A stretch of DNA of 64,000 bases from Gerris lacustris (Eukaryota; Arthropoda; Insecta; Hemiptera; Gerridae), in the NCBI GenBank assembly GCA_951217055.1, contig OX578279.1, positions 28,918,173-28,982,172 of the forward strand, in the 5' to 3' direction. Position 1 is the first letter of the stretch. Every line of letters begins with the position of its first letter. The notes under the pieces were generated by a model that saw only the letters and a list, made by a program, of their open reading frames with translations, was not told where the DNA came from and did no database searches. This document shows, piece by piece, positions 1 through 10,110 of this stretch. The translations under genes and the position numbers were made by a program.

Positions 1-410
1 TAATAATAAATACAGAAAAAATATTTAATAAACTTCCTGTATGTAAGTACGTATTTCTCTTTTGATTAAGATGACATTAATTCATCATTGTATTTTGTGC
101 CGAATTAATTATTTCGGGAGGCGTATAATTCTCCTCATTTTATTCATAATCACTTTAATCACTCATTTTTTCGATAAAAACAGTTACTTTAATTAAAAAA
201 AACAGGAAATTAGAATGTAAACAAACTCGCTAATCGTGCGTTAAAGTGAAGAATTCCTCTTTTCCGACCTAGGGTGGAAAAAAGAGGAATTCTTCACCTT
301 ATTATGAATGCGCATGCGCAATGAATACAGCTACGAAAAGAATCACTTTCTATGCATCTAAACAGAGATATAATGTTTATATTTCGTATTAATCGTAGAT
401 AAAACAACAT
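1..410 (+). repeat. rep-H copy, cut by window edge
   Basis: This is a diverged copy of the repeat at 24262-24857 and 57914-58490. It shares the segment with the EcoRI-containing hairpin: arms at 246-263 and 280-297 (GTGAAGAATTCCTCTTTT and its complement) around a 16-base loop. It ends like the other copies in AATCGTAGATAAAA near 390-405. The 5' part, including the GC-richer hairpin seen in the other copies, lies outside the window. No coding capacity is seen. Confidence 0.75.
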
Positions 411-1684
411 TTAATATATCTGTTTATAAATTATCCTCTATTTCATTCTAAATATGTATTTATATTTTCATACACAATTATTCAAAGATATATAAGTAGA
501 TATATAATTTGGTTATACATTGTATGGTTTTTCCATTTAGTGTACGTTTTTTTTATTCTGTTAAACAGTTAATAGTTTAATTTACTCTTTTACTAAATCT
601 CTTGGATATTTCTATTTGTTTTTGTTCCTTTTCTCTTTCCGGGAGGGTTTTATATACATTTTTTTCTGTCTGTATTTGAACCCTTAGAGTAGGTTCTTTT
701 TCCAAGCCCTAAATTAAATCCCCTCCTCTTCATTCTTGTGTTGTTTTTTCTTTTTGAAAATCTTCCAAAGAGTTCACGGTCAGAAGAAGATCTTTCTACA
801 AAGGTTTGTTTTCTTTCACCCGCACCCTCGAACTAAGGTCCAAGAAACCCATTATTCTCTTTTATCTTAATTTCAAGTTAATGTTACTTAAAGATATTTT
901 CTTCTTAAAGATAGTTACATTAAAAGTTTTTTTTCACCATTTTCATTGTAAAGGATTTTTCCTGTTGTCTTGAATTCTTGTTTTCTTGTTTCCTTTATAA
1001 AAAATTATTGTTTTTGTGTCCTGGTAAATAGTTTATTCATTTGTAGTCTAGTTCCAAATAGTTCCAAATAGTTCCAAGCAATTTTTAATTAATCGTGAAT
1101 TATTTATTTGTTATATGCAAACTGTACTTTTCTTGTCAAACTGTTTATCATTATTATGCAGCTAATGAAACATTTAATAAATTAGAATTCCCGAGGGCTT
1201 AAAAAACAAATTCTGGAGTATCATGTGCCGTAAAAAAAAATTATAATATGGACAATGAACTCAAGGGTTTAATAACACAGACATAAATAATAATGAGAAT
1301 AATATAACACACTATAATATGTGTATATACTATATACACTCACAAATTATCTTGGTTCGATCAAAGAGTAGAGATTATATATTTCATACTTATAAGAAAG
1401 GCAACATTTGTCAGTTTTTCGTCTAATACGTAATGGAAAGCTCAAGGGATCAATTCAGTCTGGTGATCTGTGTAAATAATTTGTATAAATAGTAAAATTA
1501 AAGAATTATACCTATACTATCTACAAGACAGAAGAAGATACTCGTACATATTAGCAAATAACTATTTATATTGATTTATCGGCAGAAACAAATGATTTTG
1601 TTAAATGAATGACTGCTATATTATAATGTCATCCGCTACATGTGTCTCTGCCAAATTTCAGATTAATTGCTTATTTTAAAGTGG
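411..1684. other. AT-rich DNA, no gene seen
   Basis: No coding signal or recognisable repeat family is visible. A short direct repeat of AGTTCCAAAT, three units, lies at about 1050-1078. Confidence 0.6.
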
Positions 1685-2250
1685 GCCAAAAATAGACTGC
1701 CAATTAGTGTGGAACATGATTTCCTCGCATCCTATCACGTACTTGATTGATTTTATTCTTTTACAAGCCATTATTGTTTAATTTGTTTTCCCCGTTTTTT
1801 AAATCTGTCAAAAATTGTTTTGATTTTAAGCATGAATTAAAGTATCAATTTAGCAAAAGTTAAAGAGCGGAGACAGTTAAAATTAATCTGGGGCTATCTG
1901 CGGGTTACTTCCGATAAAGTACATATATAAGGTTTCATAAAAAACAGAAGAGTACTTTTGAAGCTATTGTATAAATAAATGTATGTTTGTGAGCATGTGG
2001 AAGAGAAACAAATGAGAACAGAAGGTTGAAACTTATAATAATATGAGCCAACAATAAGCTTAATTAATTTAATTAAAATCGGGCGTATAGTTTTTAAGTT
2101 ATGTTGGTTCGAAAAAATTAAGCGACAGACCTACAGTCAGACAGGGAAATTTCCTGATGTCTGAAACGGATTTCTGTCGTGCAATTTTTGAAATCAGAGA
2201 CAACATATTTTCGTTCTTCAGGACGATCACATTGCTTCCGTGATTTGTCT
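1685..2250 (-). repeat. rep-A copy, reversed
   Basis: Reverse copy of the commonest dispersed repeat in the window. It carries the tail signature (CTGCCAATTAGTGTGGAAC near 1698), the middle block about GGGGCTATCTGCGGGTTACT (near 1890) and the head block with the GACAGAC-rich tract and TTCGTTCTTCAGGACGATCA near 2120-2240. The head hairpin is eroded here. It is non-coding; the protein-like frames across it are incidental. Confidence 0.8.
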
Positions 2251-2404
2251 CTTGGCAAGTGAAACATAATAAAAGCATGTAATTTATTGGCGCACCAAAA
2301 AAAGGAAAATTGGCCCAGTCGATCCGGAGATAGGCTATATCGTAGGTACAAGGTGCGAAGGTGGCGTGTGGTGGGGCAGGGCGCTAGATGTTGTTTTACC
2401 ATAC

Positions 2405-2521
2405 AGTGAAGTCTGCCGAGTTGGCCCTTGGCTTTGGCTGAGTTTCGTCTAGATGCAGTCCCAGCCCCAAGGTGACAGGAGGAGGAACAGGGTTCGAATC
2501 GAGCTTTCTCTACCCTATGAA
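2405..2521 (+). repeat. Possible tRNA-derived SINE fragment
   Basis: A GC-richer patch contains GGTTCGAATC at 2491-2500, matching the RNA polymerase III B box, and a weaker A-box-like TGGCTTTGGCTGAG upstream at usual tRNA spacing. No tRNA cloverleaf folds by eye, so this is at most a tRNA-derived repeat. A LINE is inserted at its right end. Confidence 0.35.
2509..2521. repeat. LINE target-site duplication, left copy
   Basis: TCTACCCTATGAA here recurs exactly at 3308-3320. The two copies bracket the reversed LINE, and the AAT-rich tail starts directly after this copy, as expected for target-primed insertion. Confidence 0.75.
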
Positions 2522-2759
2522 TAATAATAATTTAATAATAATAATAATAATGTCTTTATTTCTAAATAACAAAATTTTGTATAACAGTATAACAAAAGAC
2601 TTTGACACCCATGGCCTCAAGCCGTCGGGCGGAGTTGCACGTCTAACAAGATAATAAACAAGTAAGATCATATAATCTTATATAAACATATATAAACAAG
2701 CAAGAACAAAGTATAGTAAATATTTCATTTCCACGGTAGAGCATACTTTTTATTAATGA

Positions 2760-3019
<260 letters not shown>

Positions 3020-3030
3020 GTTACATGTTT

Positions 3031-3303
3031 AATTAAAGTTAAATTCATCAATCAGCTTTTTCCTGTAAAGCCAAGCCCTTTTGATATAATTTGCCAATTT
3101 TTCCTAGTTTTCACCGTTCATCCAATTTTTGAACTCGTCCGTATCCAGGGTGCTTTTGCCCACAAAATACATCCTATATTCACTGAGGATTGGACACACT
3201 GCAATAAAGTGAAAACTGTCCTCATTTTGATTGAGATTGCAGAGAGCACACCTCTAGTTGTTTTCTTCTCTCCCGTGTCTAAAGTTAAGGTTCAGTGTTT
3301 CAC
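3031..3303 (-). pseudogene. LINE ORF2 C-terminal fragment
   Basis: On the minus strand this translates to a recognisable ORF2 C-terminus. It contains a CALC...H....C cysteine-histidine motif of the type after the reverse transcriptase or RNase H domain, followed by EDSFHFIAVCPILSEYR, then an alkaline helix-rich tail ([13 protein letters not shown]) and a stop at about 3031. In-frame stops just before the cysteine motif and after NWMNGEN show decay. The C-x2-C-x8-H-x4-C spacing and the phrase around FHFI..CP are characteristic of insect and other invertebrate LINEs. No catalytic domain remains, so the fragment cannot act alone. Clade assignment is inference. Confidence 0.75.
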
Positions 3304-3603
3304 CTCTTCTACCCTATGAAATATTTACCGTTTTAAATTAAATCAAAATAACCACACTTCCTGTCACTCGCCGTGTTTTTAATTCTCAAACACAACAATA
3401 ACACAAACAATTTTGCAAAACTGATGACTGATAAATTGATTGTCATCGGAAATATTTAATCCGTGAAAGTTTCAGCTTTCCAGGTAGTTGATGGGAAGTG
3501 GAACAGATCTAAGTTACAAGATTTTTCCCTGGTAAACATGTGAAGTTAATTAAAAGCTTTTAACAATAATTAAAAGCATGTAAGAATAACTTTATAGTTA
3601 CTT

Positions 3604-3690
3604 GATAAAGGAGATTGGAGGCGCGTTATTGGTCAAGCCCTACATGGGCTGTAGCTCTAAGTAGTGGTAGTAGCAGTAAAAGAACTTTAT
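3604..3690 (+). pseudogene. Terminal scrap of a LINE ORF
   Basis: Positions 3604-3654 encode DKGDWRRVIGQALHGL and a stop, matching the extreme C-terminus (D-x2-x-WRR.I.QA.HGL) of RTE/CR1-type non-LTR retrotransposon proteins. A GTAGTG-rich tail follows at 3660-3680, where such elements carry their short tandem 3' repeat. Only about 17 codons remain. The call rests on the WRR...QALHGL phrase plus the tail. Confidence 0.45.
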
Positions 3691-4371
3691 TAGTATTTCA
3701 TTGACCATTAGTAATTAAATTTAATCTTTGTGATATTGCGATAAATGAGAATGATATGTTAATTACCTTGTTCAATTCATAGCAGTTACTTAGATTAACT
3801 AATTAAGTTTTAAATAATTCAAACAAGTTAAAATTAAGAATGTCTCTGCCAAAAGTTTTATACTGCGAGTAGTAAAATTATGGTGTTTTTAAGTAAAATA
3901 TTATCCACTACCTTCGAAATTTTACTCAATTAATAATATCTTGCGAAACTCTGGTGTTTTCTTCCCATACTAAATCAAGATAACTATGTTGTAATATTTT
4001 ATTGTCTATAAAAAAGTTAAAATTTATACTACTCCTTTGAATATTATTAAAAACCCTATCGGATTACAGACTTATGACTAACTTTTAATGTTTTTTATAT
4101 TTTAGTTACTCATGAATAAGTAATATGTCTTTCAAGTTTAAATAAGTTAAAAATACAAGAAAGATCATAATATGGATAAAAAAGTAATCTCCTGGGTAGA
4201 ATAATAGAGCTAAATTCAAGATGACAATCTACATTTTCTTTTGAAGAAGGGTGTTAAATTCGAACTTTCGTTTTCACCTTCTGGAATCAACTAGGAATTG
4301 GAGGACTGTAGAGTGTGCTAAATAAAGCCACCAATAACGCAATAACTATACGAATACCTAAATGTTTTCTT
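3691..4371. other. AT-rich DNA, no gene seen
   Basis: Low-complexity AT-rich sequence. No coding frame, tRNA or repeat family is recognised. Confidence 0.6.
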
Positions 4372-4600
4372 ATTCTGATAGCGCGGGAAAATAAAGAAAA
4401 AACGGATGGGGAGCCAATGAGAGCTCGAGATTTTGGCGGGTAGTAGGTCGGGCCCAAGGTTTAAAGAGTATAACCTTATAAAGTTCGAGAAGACTTAGTA
4501 AACTCCATTTGCTGACTAATTGGTTACATAAAATCAGATAAAAAAGTACGTGTGGTGTCGTGGGACACCCGGTAGGAACGAATTTCCTCACGGTTTATAT
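4372..4600 (-). repeat. Mosaic of rep-F and rep-C fragments
   Basis: 4375-4437 contains GATAGCGCGGGAAAATAAAG and GGGGAGCCAATGAGAGCTC, one half of the rep-F MITE in reverse order. 4541-4592 matches the head of rep-C at 19961-20005 in reverse (TACGTGTGGTGTCG, GGGACACCCG, GGAACGAATTTCC). The GC-richer middle (4437-4540) is not assigned. Confidence 0.55.
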
Positions 4601-4931
4601 TAAATATAAATTATATAATTACAGTGCTAAGTATATGATACTAACTACTTATACATGGCGGAGTTAGAATAAGAGACAACATTAAAAGTAACTATTTGTA
4701 CTAGCGGAGTTAAGGCAAAATTAAAAGAAAAACTTTTTATTAACTTTGAAAAGAACGTCTTACAATAAATGATGTATTGTAAATTGAGAAAAAAGTTTAT
4801 TTTGATTAGTTTATAGTTAAAGCAGATGGTTGTAGAGAAGAAAAAAACTGTCCCATCAGTCCTCCGTCGGCGAATCTCCAATTAAAATATTATAATATAA
4901 AATATAAATCACCAATACTAAATAACTTCTG
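4601..4931. other. AT-rich spacer, no gene seen
   Basis: Contains TATACATGGCGGAGTTAG and CTAGCGGAGTTAAGG near 4650 and 4700, a short imperfect repetition. Nothing else is recognised. Confidence 0.5.
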
Positions 4932-5481
4932 ATTGTATCAGGTTGAAATTTTACATGCCTGTTTCAATTGTACTTTAGACGATGTGTATGAAGTTTTATT
5001 GAAATCATTATGTTAGAACGTAAGATATCGGTAAAAACGTTGTTTTCTTTATTTAAAACGGTCTTTCTTTATTTAGGTCCGCTTTAATAAATTTATCGAT
5101 CTTTATCACTTCACAGCAAAGTCGGTATTCATTTTATTTAAAAAAATATTTAAAAAAGTTGTTTGTCTCATTAAAAAGATGAAGTTAGAATTTTTTCCCG
5201 TCCAAAAAATCCAATTTTAAATTTGAAGCTTACGTTTACGCGAGCGTTGCGCGTGAACGCTTGGGCGGATAATGTTGTCCAACGAACTTAGCCTGGGCAT
5301 TGATAAATTGAACATGTGTACCAAATTTCAACTAACTCGGTGATCTTTTACTCAAGTTATTGTCATCGGTAGATTTCGTGACGGTGATTTTGTGACGGTT
5401 ATTTTGTGACGGTGATTTTGGTCGTTTTTTTTTTCGGATTCACTCCCGGGCTCCAGAACGTGCCATAAGGAACTTCGTTCC
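4932..5481 (-). repeat. rep-D copy, reversed
   Basis: Reverse of the copy at 18812-19342, aligned over its full length with small gaps. In element orientation it begins with the perfect hairpin GGAACGAAGTTCC (5469-5481), then GGCACGTTCTGGAGCCCGGG, then a core with GTTGAAATTTGGTACACATG. It carries a local triplication of GTGACGGTGATTTT at about 5379-5420 that the other copy lacks. No protein is encoded. Confidence 0.85.
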
Positions 5482-6156
5482 AAAAACCATTCAAAATATG
5501 AAATAAGTACAAAAATTCAAAGTGCATATGAAGTGATAAAGGAAATCAGATCATAAATAAACAAGAAATGTTTAATATTGACATATTTCTATGGAAATAA
5601 ATTATTATTTATCTAAGTAGTTTGAAACCTTCACTTTCTATAATGTTACACAACCGACATTAAATTTAATGATATCTAAAGGAAAATAAATTTGTATAAA
5701 ATGTCAAAACATATTCGTAAAAATCGATGACAAAACTAATTAAAAAGATCGCGATTTGAAAAAGGAGTAACTTAACCTTCTTTTGTTTATAAACAAATGA
5801 TGTTGTCCCACTCTTCCCAGACGCCTAGTAGCTTTATTTTTGGCTAATCTGAGCTGTCAGAATTACAAAACGATTTACTAAGGTATTAGTATATCGAAGC
5901 TATTAGCTGTTAACTATAATTTTCCTATGGTAAATGTTGGTTGTATTAGGATATCCCGTAATCCCGTGTATATGTCAGCTGTCTAGCAGTGTCAATTCCG
6001 GTCTGGTGATACTGATACACGATACACTTATTAGTCAACTAAAAGGTTTCACTGTGATTTACGTGGAATTTACACGTTAATGCAAAAATTATTGATAAAG
6101 ATTATTGATTAGAATGAGGCATTTAAAAGTTATAGAGTTTAAGAGGGTCTAAGCCA
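5482..6156. other. AT-rich DNA, no gene seen
   Basis: No coding or repeat signal recognised apart from ordinary A/T runs. Confidence 0.55.
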
Positions 6157-6323
6157 AGGTGACCAGACGTACGTAATTTTTACGGACAGTCCGTAATTTC
6201 AACAATTTGTCCGGAATTTTTTTTTGTCCGTATACGGACGCTGATTTGTCCGTAATTCTAAGGTTTTATAAAATTAATGTATATATAAAGCACTTTTATT
6301 GAAATAAAATATGACTTACAATC

Positions 6324-6465
6324 TGTACCAATTCAGAGTTAGTGCGTTGATAGCGCGGGATTTTTTAAATCCTAAGAGGATTTTCAAATCCTGAGCTCTC
6401 ATTGGCTCTCCACTCCATTTTTTTACTTTCCCGCTCTGTCAACGCACTAACTCAGCATTGGTACA
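6324..6465. mobile_element. rep-F MITE, nested
   Basis: About 142 bp with near-perfect terminal inverted repeats of about 40 bp, starting TGTACCAAT and including AGTGCGTTGACAGCGCGGGA-type sequence at both ends. The interior reads TCCTGAGCTCTCATTGGCTC. A second full copy is at 55164-55303. It is non-coding and lies inside the larger TIR element. Confidence 0.8.
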
Positions 6466-6684
6466 AAGTGTTTTGTATTGTAGAAATAGTTTGATTTGTT
6501 GCGTAGTTTTTCATCTTCTCTCGACATTTAGATAAGAAGGACGCTAAAGATGAATAGGAAGATGTTATCATATCTTTGTTTGAATTGTTTCTTATATTAG
6601 TTGTAGTTTGTATTTACTATCTTAAATTAAATATTTATATTATCTGTTTTTAATATAAATAATCAGTGAATATTAATATTACTA

Positions 6685-7030
6685 AACTAGATTTTTCCCG
6701 GGAAAGCGGCTTATATCGTTAGATTTGTATTTAAATGGACTACATTTTAGAATTTTTTAATCAAAATCGTCGGAACTGTTTTTGAGAAATAATTTTTTTT
6801 CACGATTTTTTTACAGTTTTGGGGGGTAGTGCCCCTAAATTTGGGGCTAAAATTCATTTCTTGATTTCGCCTCGGGGTATGATTTTTCTGAAGCTGTATG
6901 CCAAATTTCATAAAAATCGGCCCAGTAGTTTAGGCTCCACGCGTCTGCACAGACGACAGACAGACAGTCAGTCAGACTGACAGACATTTTTTAAAAACAT
7001 CACAATACTTTCTCTTTATATGAGAAAGTA
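6685..7030 (-). repeat. rep-B copy, reversed and nested
   Basis: Reverse of the copies at 15235 and 60003. Its element-start hairpin TACTTTCTC-loop-GAGAAAGTA lies at 7006-7030, followed (in element orientation) by a GTCTGTC-rich tract, the CGATTTTTATGAAATTTGGC core, and the terminal block ending in TTTCCCGGGAAAAATCTAGT. Non-coding. Confidence 0.85.
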
Positions 7031-7210
7031 AAAAGTAATAATAATTTTTAATTTTTTTATAATAAGTTGTATTTAAATTTTAAATTATATTTTTCCATAT
7101 AAATGTATATATATATTATTTAAAAAAAAAATATTGTTACTTTTTTTTTTTTTTTTTCCCCCCCGAAATTAAATCTGTCCGTAATTTAGTTCATAGAAAT
7201 CTGGTCACCT

Positions 7211-8850
7211 TTAAGCAAGATGACTTACTGAGTTTGTCAGTCCCAAATTAACAATATTATTAAAATTTGTCCCTCTCATCAAGTAGTCTTCTGTTTTTGT
7301 GTGTTAAGGGTTACAAAATATTTTTAAATAACTAAGTTATTAAACATTGGCTATATTTTGACCATTTCCTGGTCATATTTATGCCTAAAACATTGATCAA
7401 ACTTGATATAATATATGTTTTTTACAAATATTTTTTTACATTAAACAATAATACATTTTATATGATGTATAACAATATTTAAAAACTGTTTTTTTAAGAT
7501 TAAATTTATTTACACTTAATCTTGAAAAGACCTTGTCATGAAGAGTTATTTTTACATTTGTTTATATTCCTACCATTTATTTGGTATGGTGTAGTCACTA
7601 TTATTTTTTTAACTTGACATTAAAATCACCTTCCTACATTACAATTGCAACATAACAACGTTTTTGAATTTTGATTTAATTTATAAAAAATTAACATTCA
7701 AAATCAAAAACACAAAATAACTGCGGGTTAATTATGTAATAACCTTACTGAAAATAATTTTTAATAAAACAAACGAAAATTTTACTAACAATTAATAATA
7801 ACTTTTAATTTTAAGACATTTTTTAAGCCTCAACACGATCCAAGAAACAGAAGATTATTATTTAATTCTGTAAATAAAAATTATCATTACTTTTGTGTGC
7901 CTTAATGTCTGTGTGAATTACATTTTACTTTTTTGTAAAAAATAATAATAATTACCTAACTTATTAGTTGTATTATCAAAATTACCAGCAATTGTAGTAT
8001 ACCTACTCATTTCATAATATTTTTTGATTAGCATAAAAAAATGTAATATTTATGTTATTTGGTAAACATTTTAAAATTGAAAAGATATTTATTTAAACTA
8101 TGAATATTTTGGTCAGTTAAGAAGATGAAAAAAAGTTATATTCCATGAATTACCATGCTTTTTGTAGAAAGAGATCTTCAAGCTTAAATAATTTCTTAGT
8201 AAAGTAAAACTTTGAAGTTTTAATATTTCCCTTGGAATTACAGCCGTCCTATAGACCTCCTAATTTTAGTAATGTATATTCCGAATAATTTTGCTTTCTT
8301 TAATATTACTTTCTTACTTTTTTTTTGGGGTTTATATATGTATAATGGTGTTTTCATTGTGGATTCCATTAAGCTGTCTCTCTACCGTTTTCATTCTAAT
8401 TAGCATTTCTTTGATTAAGCTTAAAGTCTGTTTAAGTATATTTTTAGTATGAAATTATTTGTGAAGGTTCTATTCCTTAATTAGAATAGTTAGTTAAAAA
8501 AGAAATATAAAAATATATGCAGAAATATTATGTTACATAATATCTCTTTAATGATTACTACATCTTATAATTAAAAACAGGATAGCTAATTAGTTCAATG
8601 AATACTTTTAACATCTGCTAATAATCCTCCTACTCAATCAAATACGAGCCTGCTTAGTAGACCCAATATCAATATAAATTCCTTACATCGATATAGATAT
8701 ATTATATGTACCTATATTTCTATATTCAATGTATTCTTACCACTATAGAGATATTTTAATATATGGAAAAAAATGACAAGATAAAAATACATTATATTTC
8801 ACGAAAGATGTCTGGCTATTTGTTAGGGCAAGGAATACGGTAAAAGCTGC
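7211..8850. other. AT-rich DNA, no gene seen
   Basis: Very AT-rich. No frame, RNA gene or repeat family is recognised. Confidence 0.6.
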
Positions 8851-8918
8851 GTTATTTTATAGTATGGTCTTATATATGTGAGGGAAAGACACAATGAGAC
8901 CAATATGTAACATAAAAA

Positions 8919-9842
8919 GTGTACGTGATATGGGATTCTGATGTCGCAGCTTTATCATTTTCGACATTTTCCTCACCTTCCCTCTTACATTTACTGTTTT
9001 ATACATGTTATTCTTATGCTTCATTATATAAATTTGATATTCTTGTAACCTGTGATGAAGCAAAGGATTTCTTAATAATGCAAGAAACACAAGATAGGTC
9101 GTTGTTAAAATATTTTCTGCGAGGTAAAAAGTAAATTATGGAAAAGAACTATAGGTTTGTGTTAAATCCTACACCTCAATTACAAATTAAAATCTTTACT
9201 ATTATTTATATTTTGTGCACAATTTCAAGTATTGCACTAGAAGGTAGAGATGTACAAGTATTAATTCATACTGAATCTAAATCCCTCATAGACCTTCATA
9301 GAAACTGCAGGAAAAACGGGAAATGTCATATGTACATTTATAATGTTGTTTTTCCGGATTTCCTAATTCTTCCTGAATACCCCCTTGACAACACGGTCCT
9401 CATGCTTTTAGTTTGTCTTCATTTTTCGCTCGCTACTCTATTGGTCAGCAGTACTATGTACAATTATTGTAATAAGCTCCACGGACATTTTTTCCTGAAC
9501 ATAAGCCTCTCCCTTAGGAGGAAAAAGACAGTTTTGAGATTTGAAACGTCTATTCAGTACCTTGTCCCAAGACTCGCGGTCCCTAGCTGCTCTGCACCAA
9601 TTTTCTCTAACTCTACTATTTCTTCTCTCCATCGTAAGATAGGTCTTTCTTTCCTTCTTTTGTTTTCTTTAGGTATTCATTCAGTTAATATTTTTTGGGA
9701 CATCTATTCTATTATCAAATGTATGCTGAGCTTCTTTTTGAAAGTTCTGCAGCCTTGTTGTTTTTATTATTTATTTATTGCTTATTCATTCCGTTATTTT
9801 TATGTTGCACATGCTCCTTGCCATACTCATTTGTGTTGTTAA
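8919..9842 (+). other. Long, almost open frame of unknown meaning
   Basis: The frame starting at 8919 is open to 9842 except for one TAA at 9132-9134, so 234 codons (9138-9842) are uninterrupted, which is long for DNA this AT-rich. The predicted product is hydrophobic with several possible membrane segments. I do not recognise it. From about 9478 onward it is antisense to a clear LINE relic, so that part is a shadow. Only the first half (9138-9470) could hold anything of its own. Probably not a gene. Confidence 0.15.
9478..9840 (-). pseudogene. RTE-like LINE C-terminal relic
   Basis: On the minus strand, consecutive blocks match the C-terminus of RTE-type non-LTR retrotransposon proteins in the right order but in different frames. 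MARSMCNIKITE is near 9820, KAAELSKRS near 9750, RPILRWREEIVELEK near 9630, then AARDRESWDKVL and GEAYVQEK near 9490-9590. The family order is a 'ERAMLGISLRD' block, 'RPxxRWxDDI', 'W..AAQDRxxW' and 'EAYVQ'. At least one stop and two frame shifts separate the blocks, so it is dead. This explains the open antisense frame on the plus strand. Confidence 0.65.
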
Positions 9843-9949
9843 TAGTTTATTTTCCATCTTCTCTGAGAGAGAACTTTTGGGCACTATACAATATATTTGT
9901 GTATACACACGAAGACATTATTTTACCTTTAATCTTTTGTCCGTTTAAC

Positions 9950-10110
9950 TTTTAAATATCTTTTTTAGACCAATATTTTCTTTGACCTAAGCCGATTCTA
10001 CATACTTATTTTTCTCATTGTTTAGCCATGGTCATTTATCTGGCTTTTGTCCATGCGCATATTCATGGACAAAAGCCAGTATAAACCATGATAACAACAA
10101 CAAGGCAATT
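9950..10110. repeat. Hairpin, 16-bp perfect stem
   Basis: CTGGCTTTTGTCCATG (10040-10055) is followed after eight bases by its exact complement (10064-10079). Outer sequences around CCATGGTCATTTAT and ATAAACCATGATAAC extend the stem imperfectly. No copy is seen elsewhere in the window. Confidence 0.7.

Larger units (their letters stand above)
6157..7210. mobile_element. hAT-like non-autonomous TIR element
   Basis: AGGTGACCAGA at the left and its complement TCTGGTCACCT at the right form an exact inverted pair (12 bp with the flanking A/T). Subterminal GTCCGTAATT-type motifs recur at least five times in the first 110 bp and once near the right end, a layout typical of hAT transposase binding sites. 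The flanking octamers CTAAGCCA and TTAAGCAA agree at six of eight positions, consistent with an old 8-bp duplication. The body is not coding and holds two nested repeats, rep-F (6324-6465) and rep-B (6685-7030). Superfamily is inferred from termini and duplication length. Confidence 0.65.
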
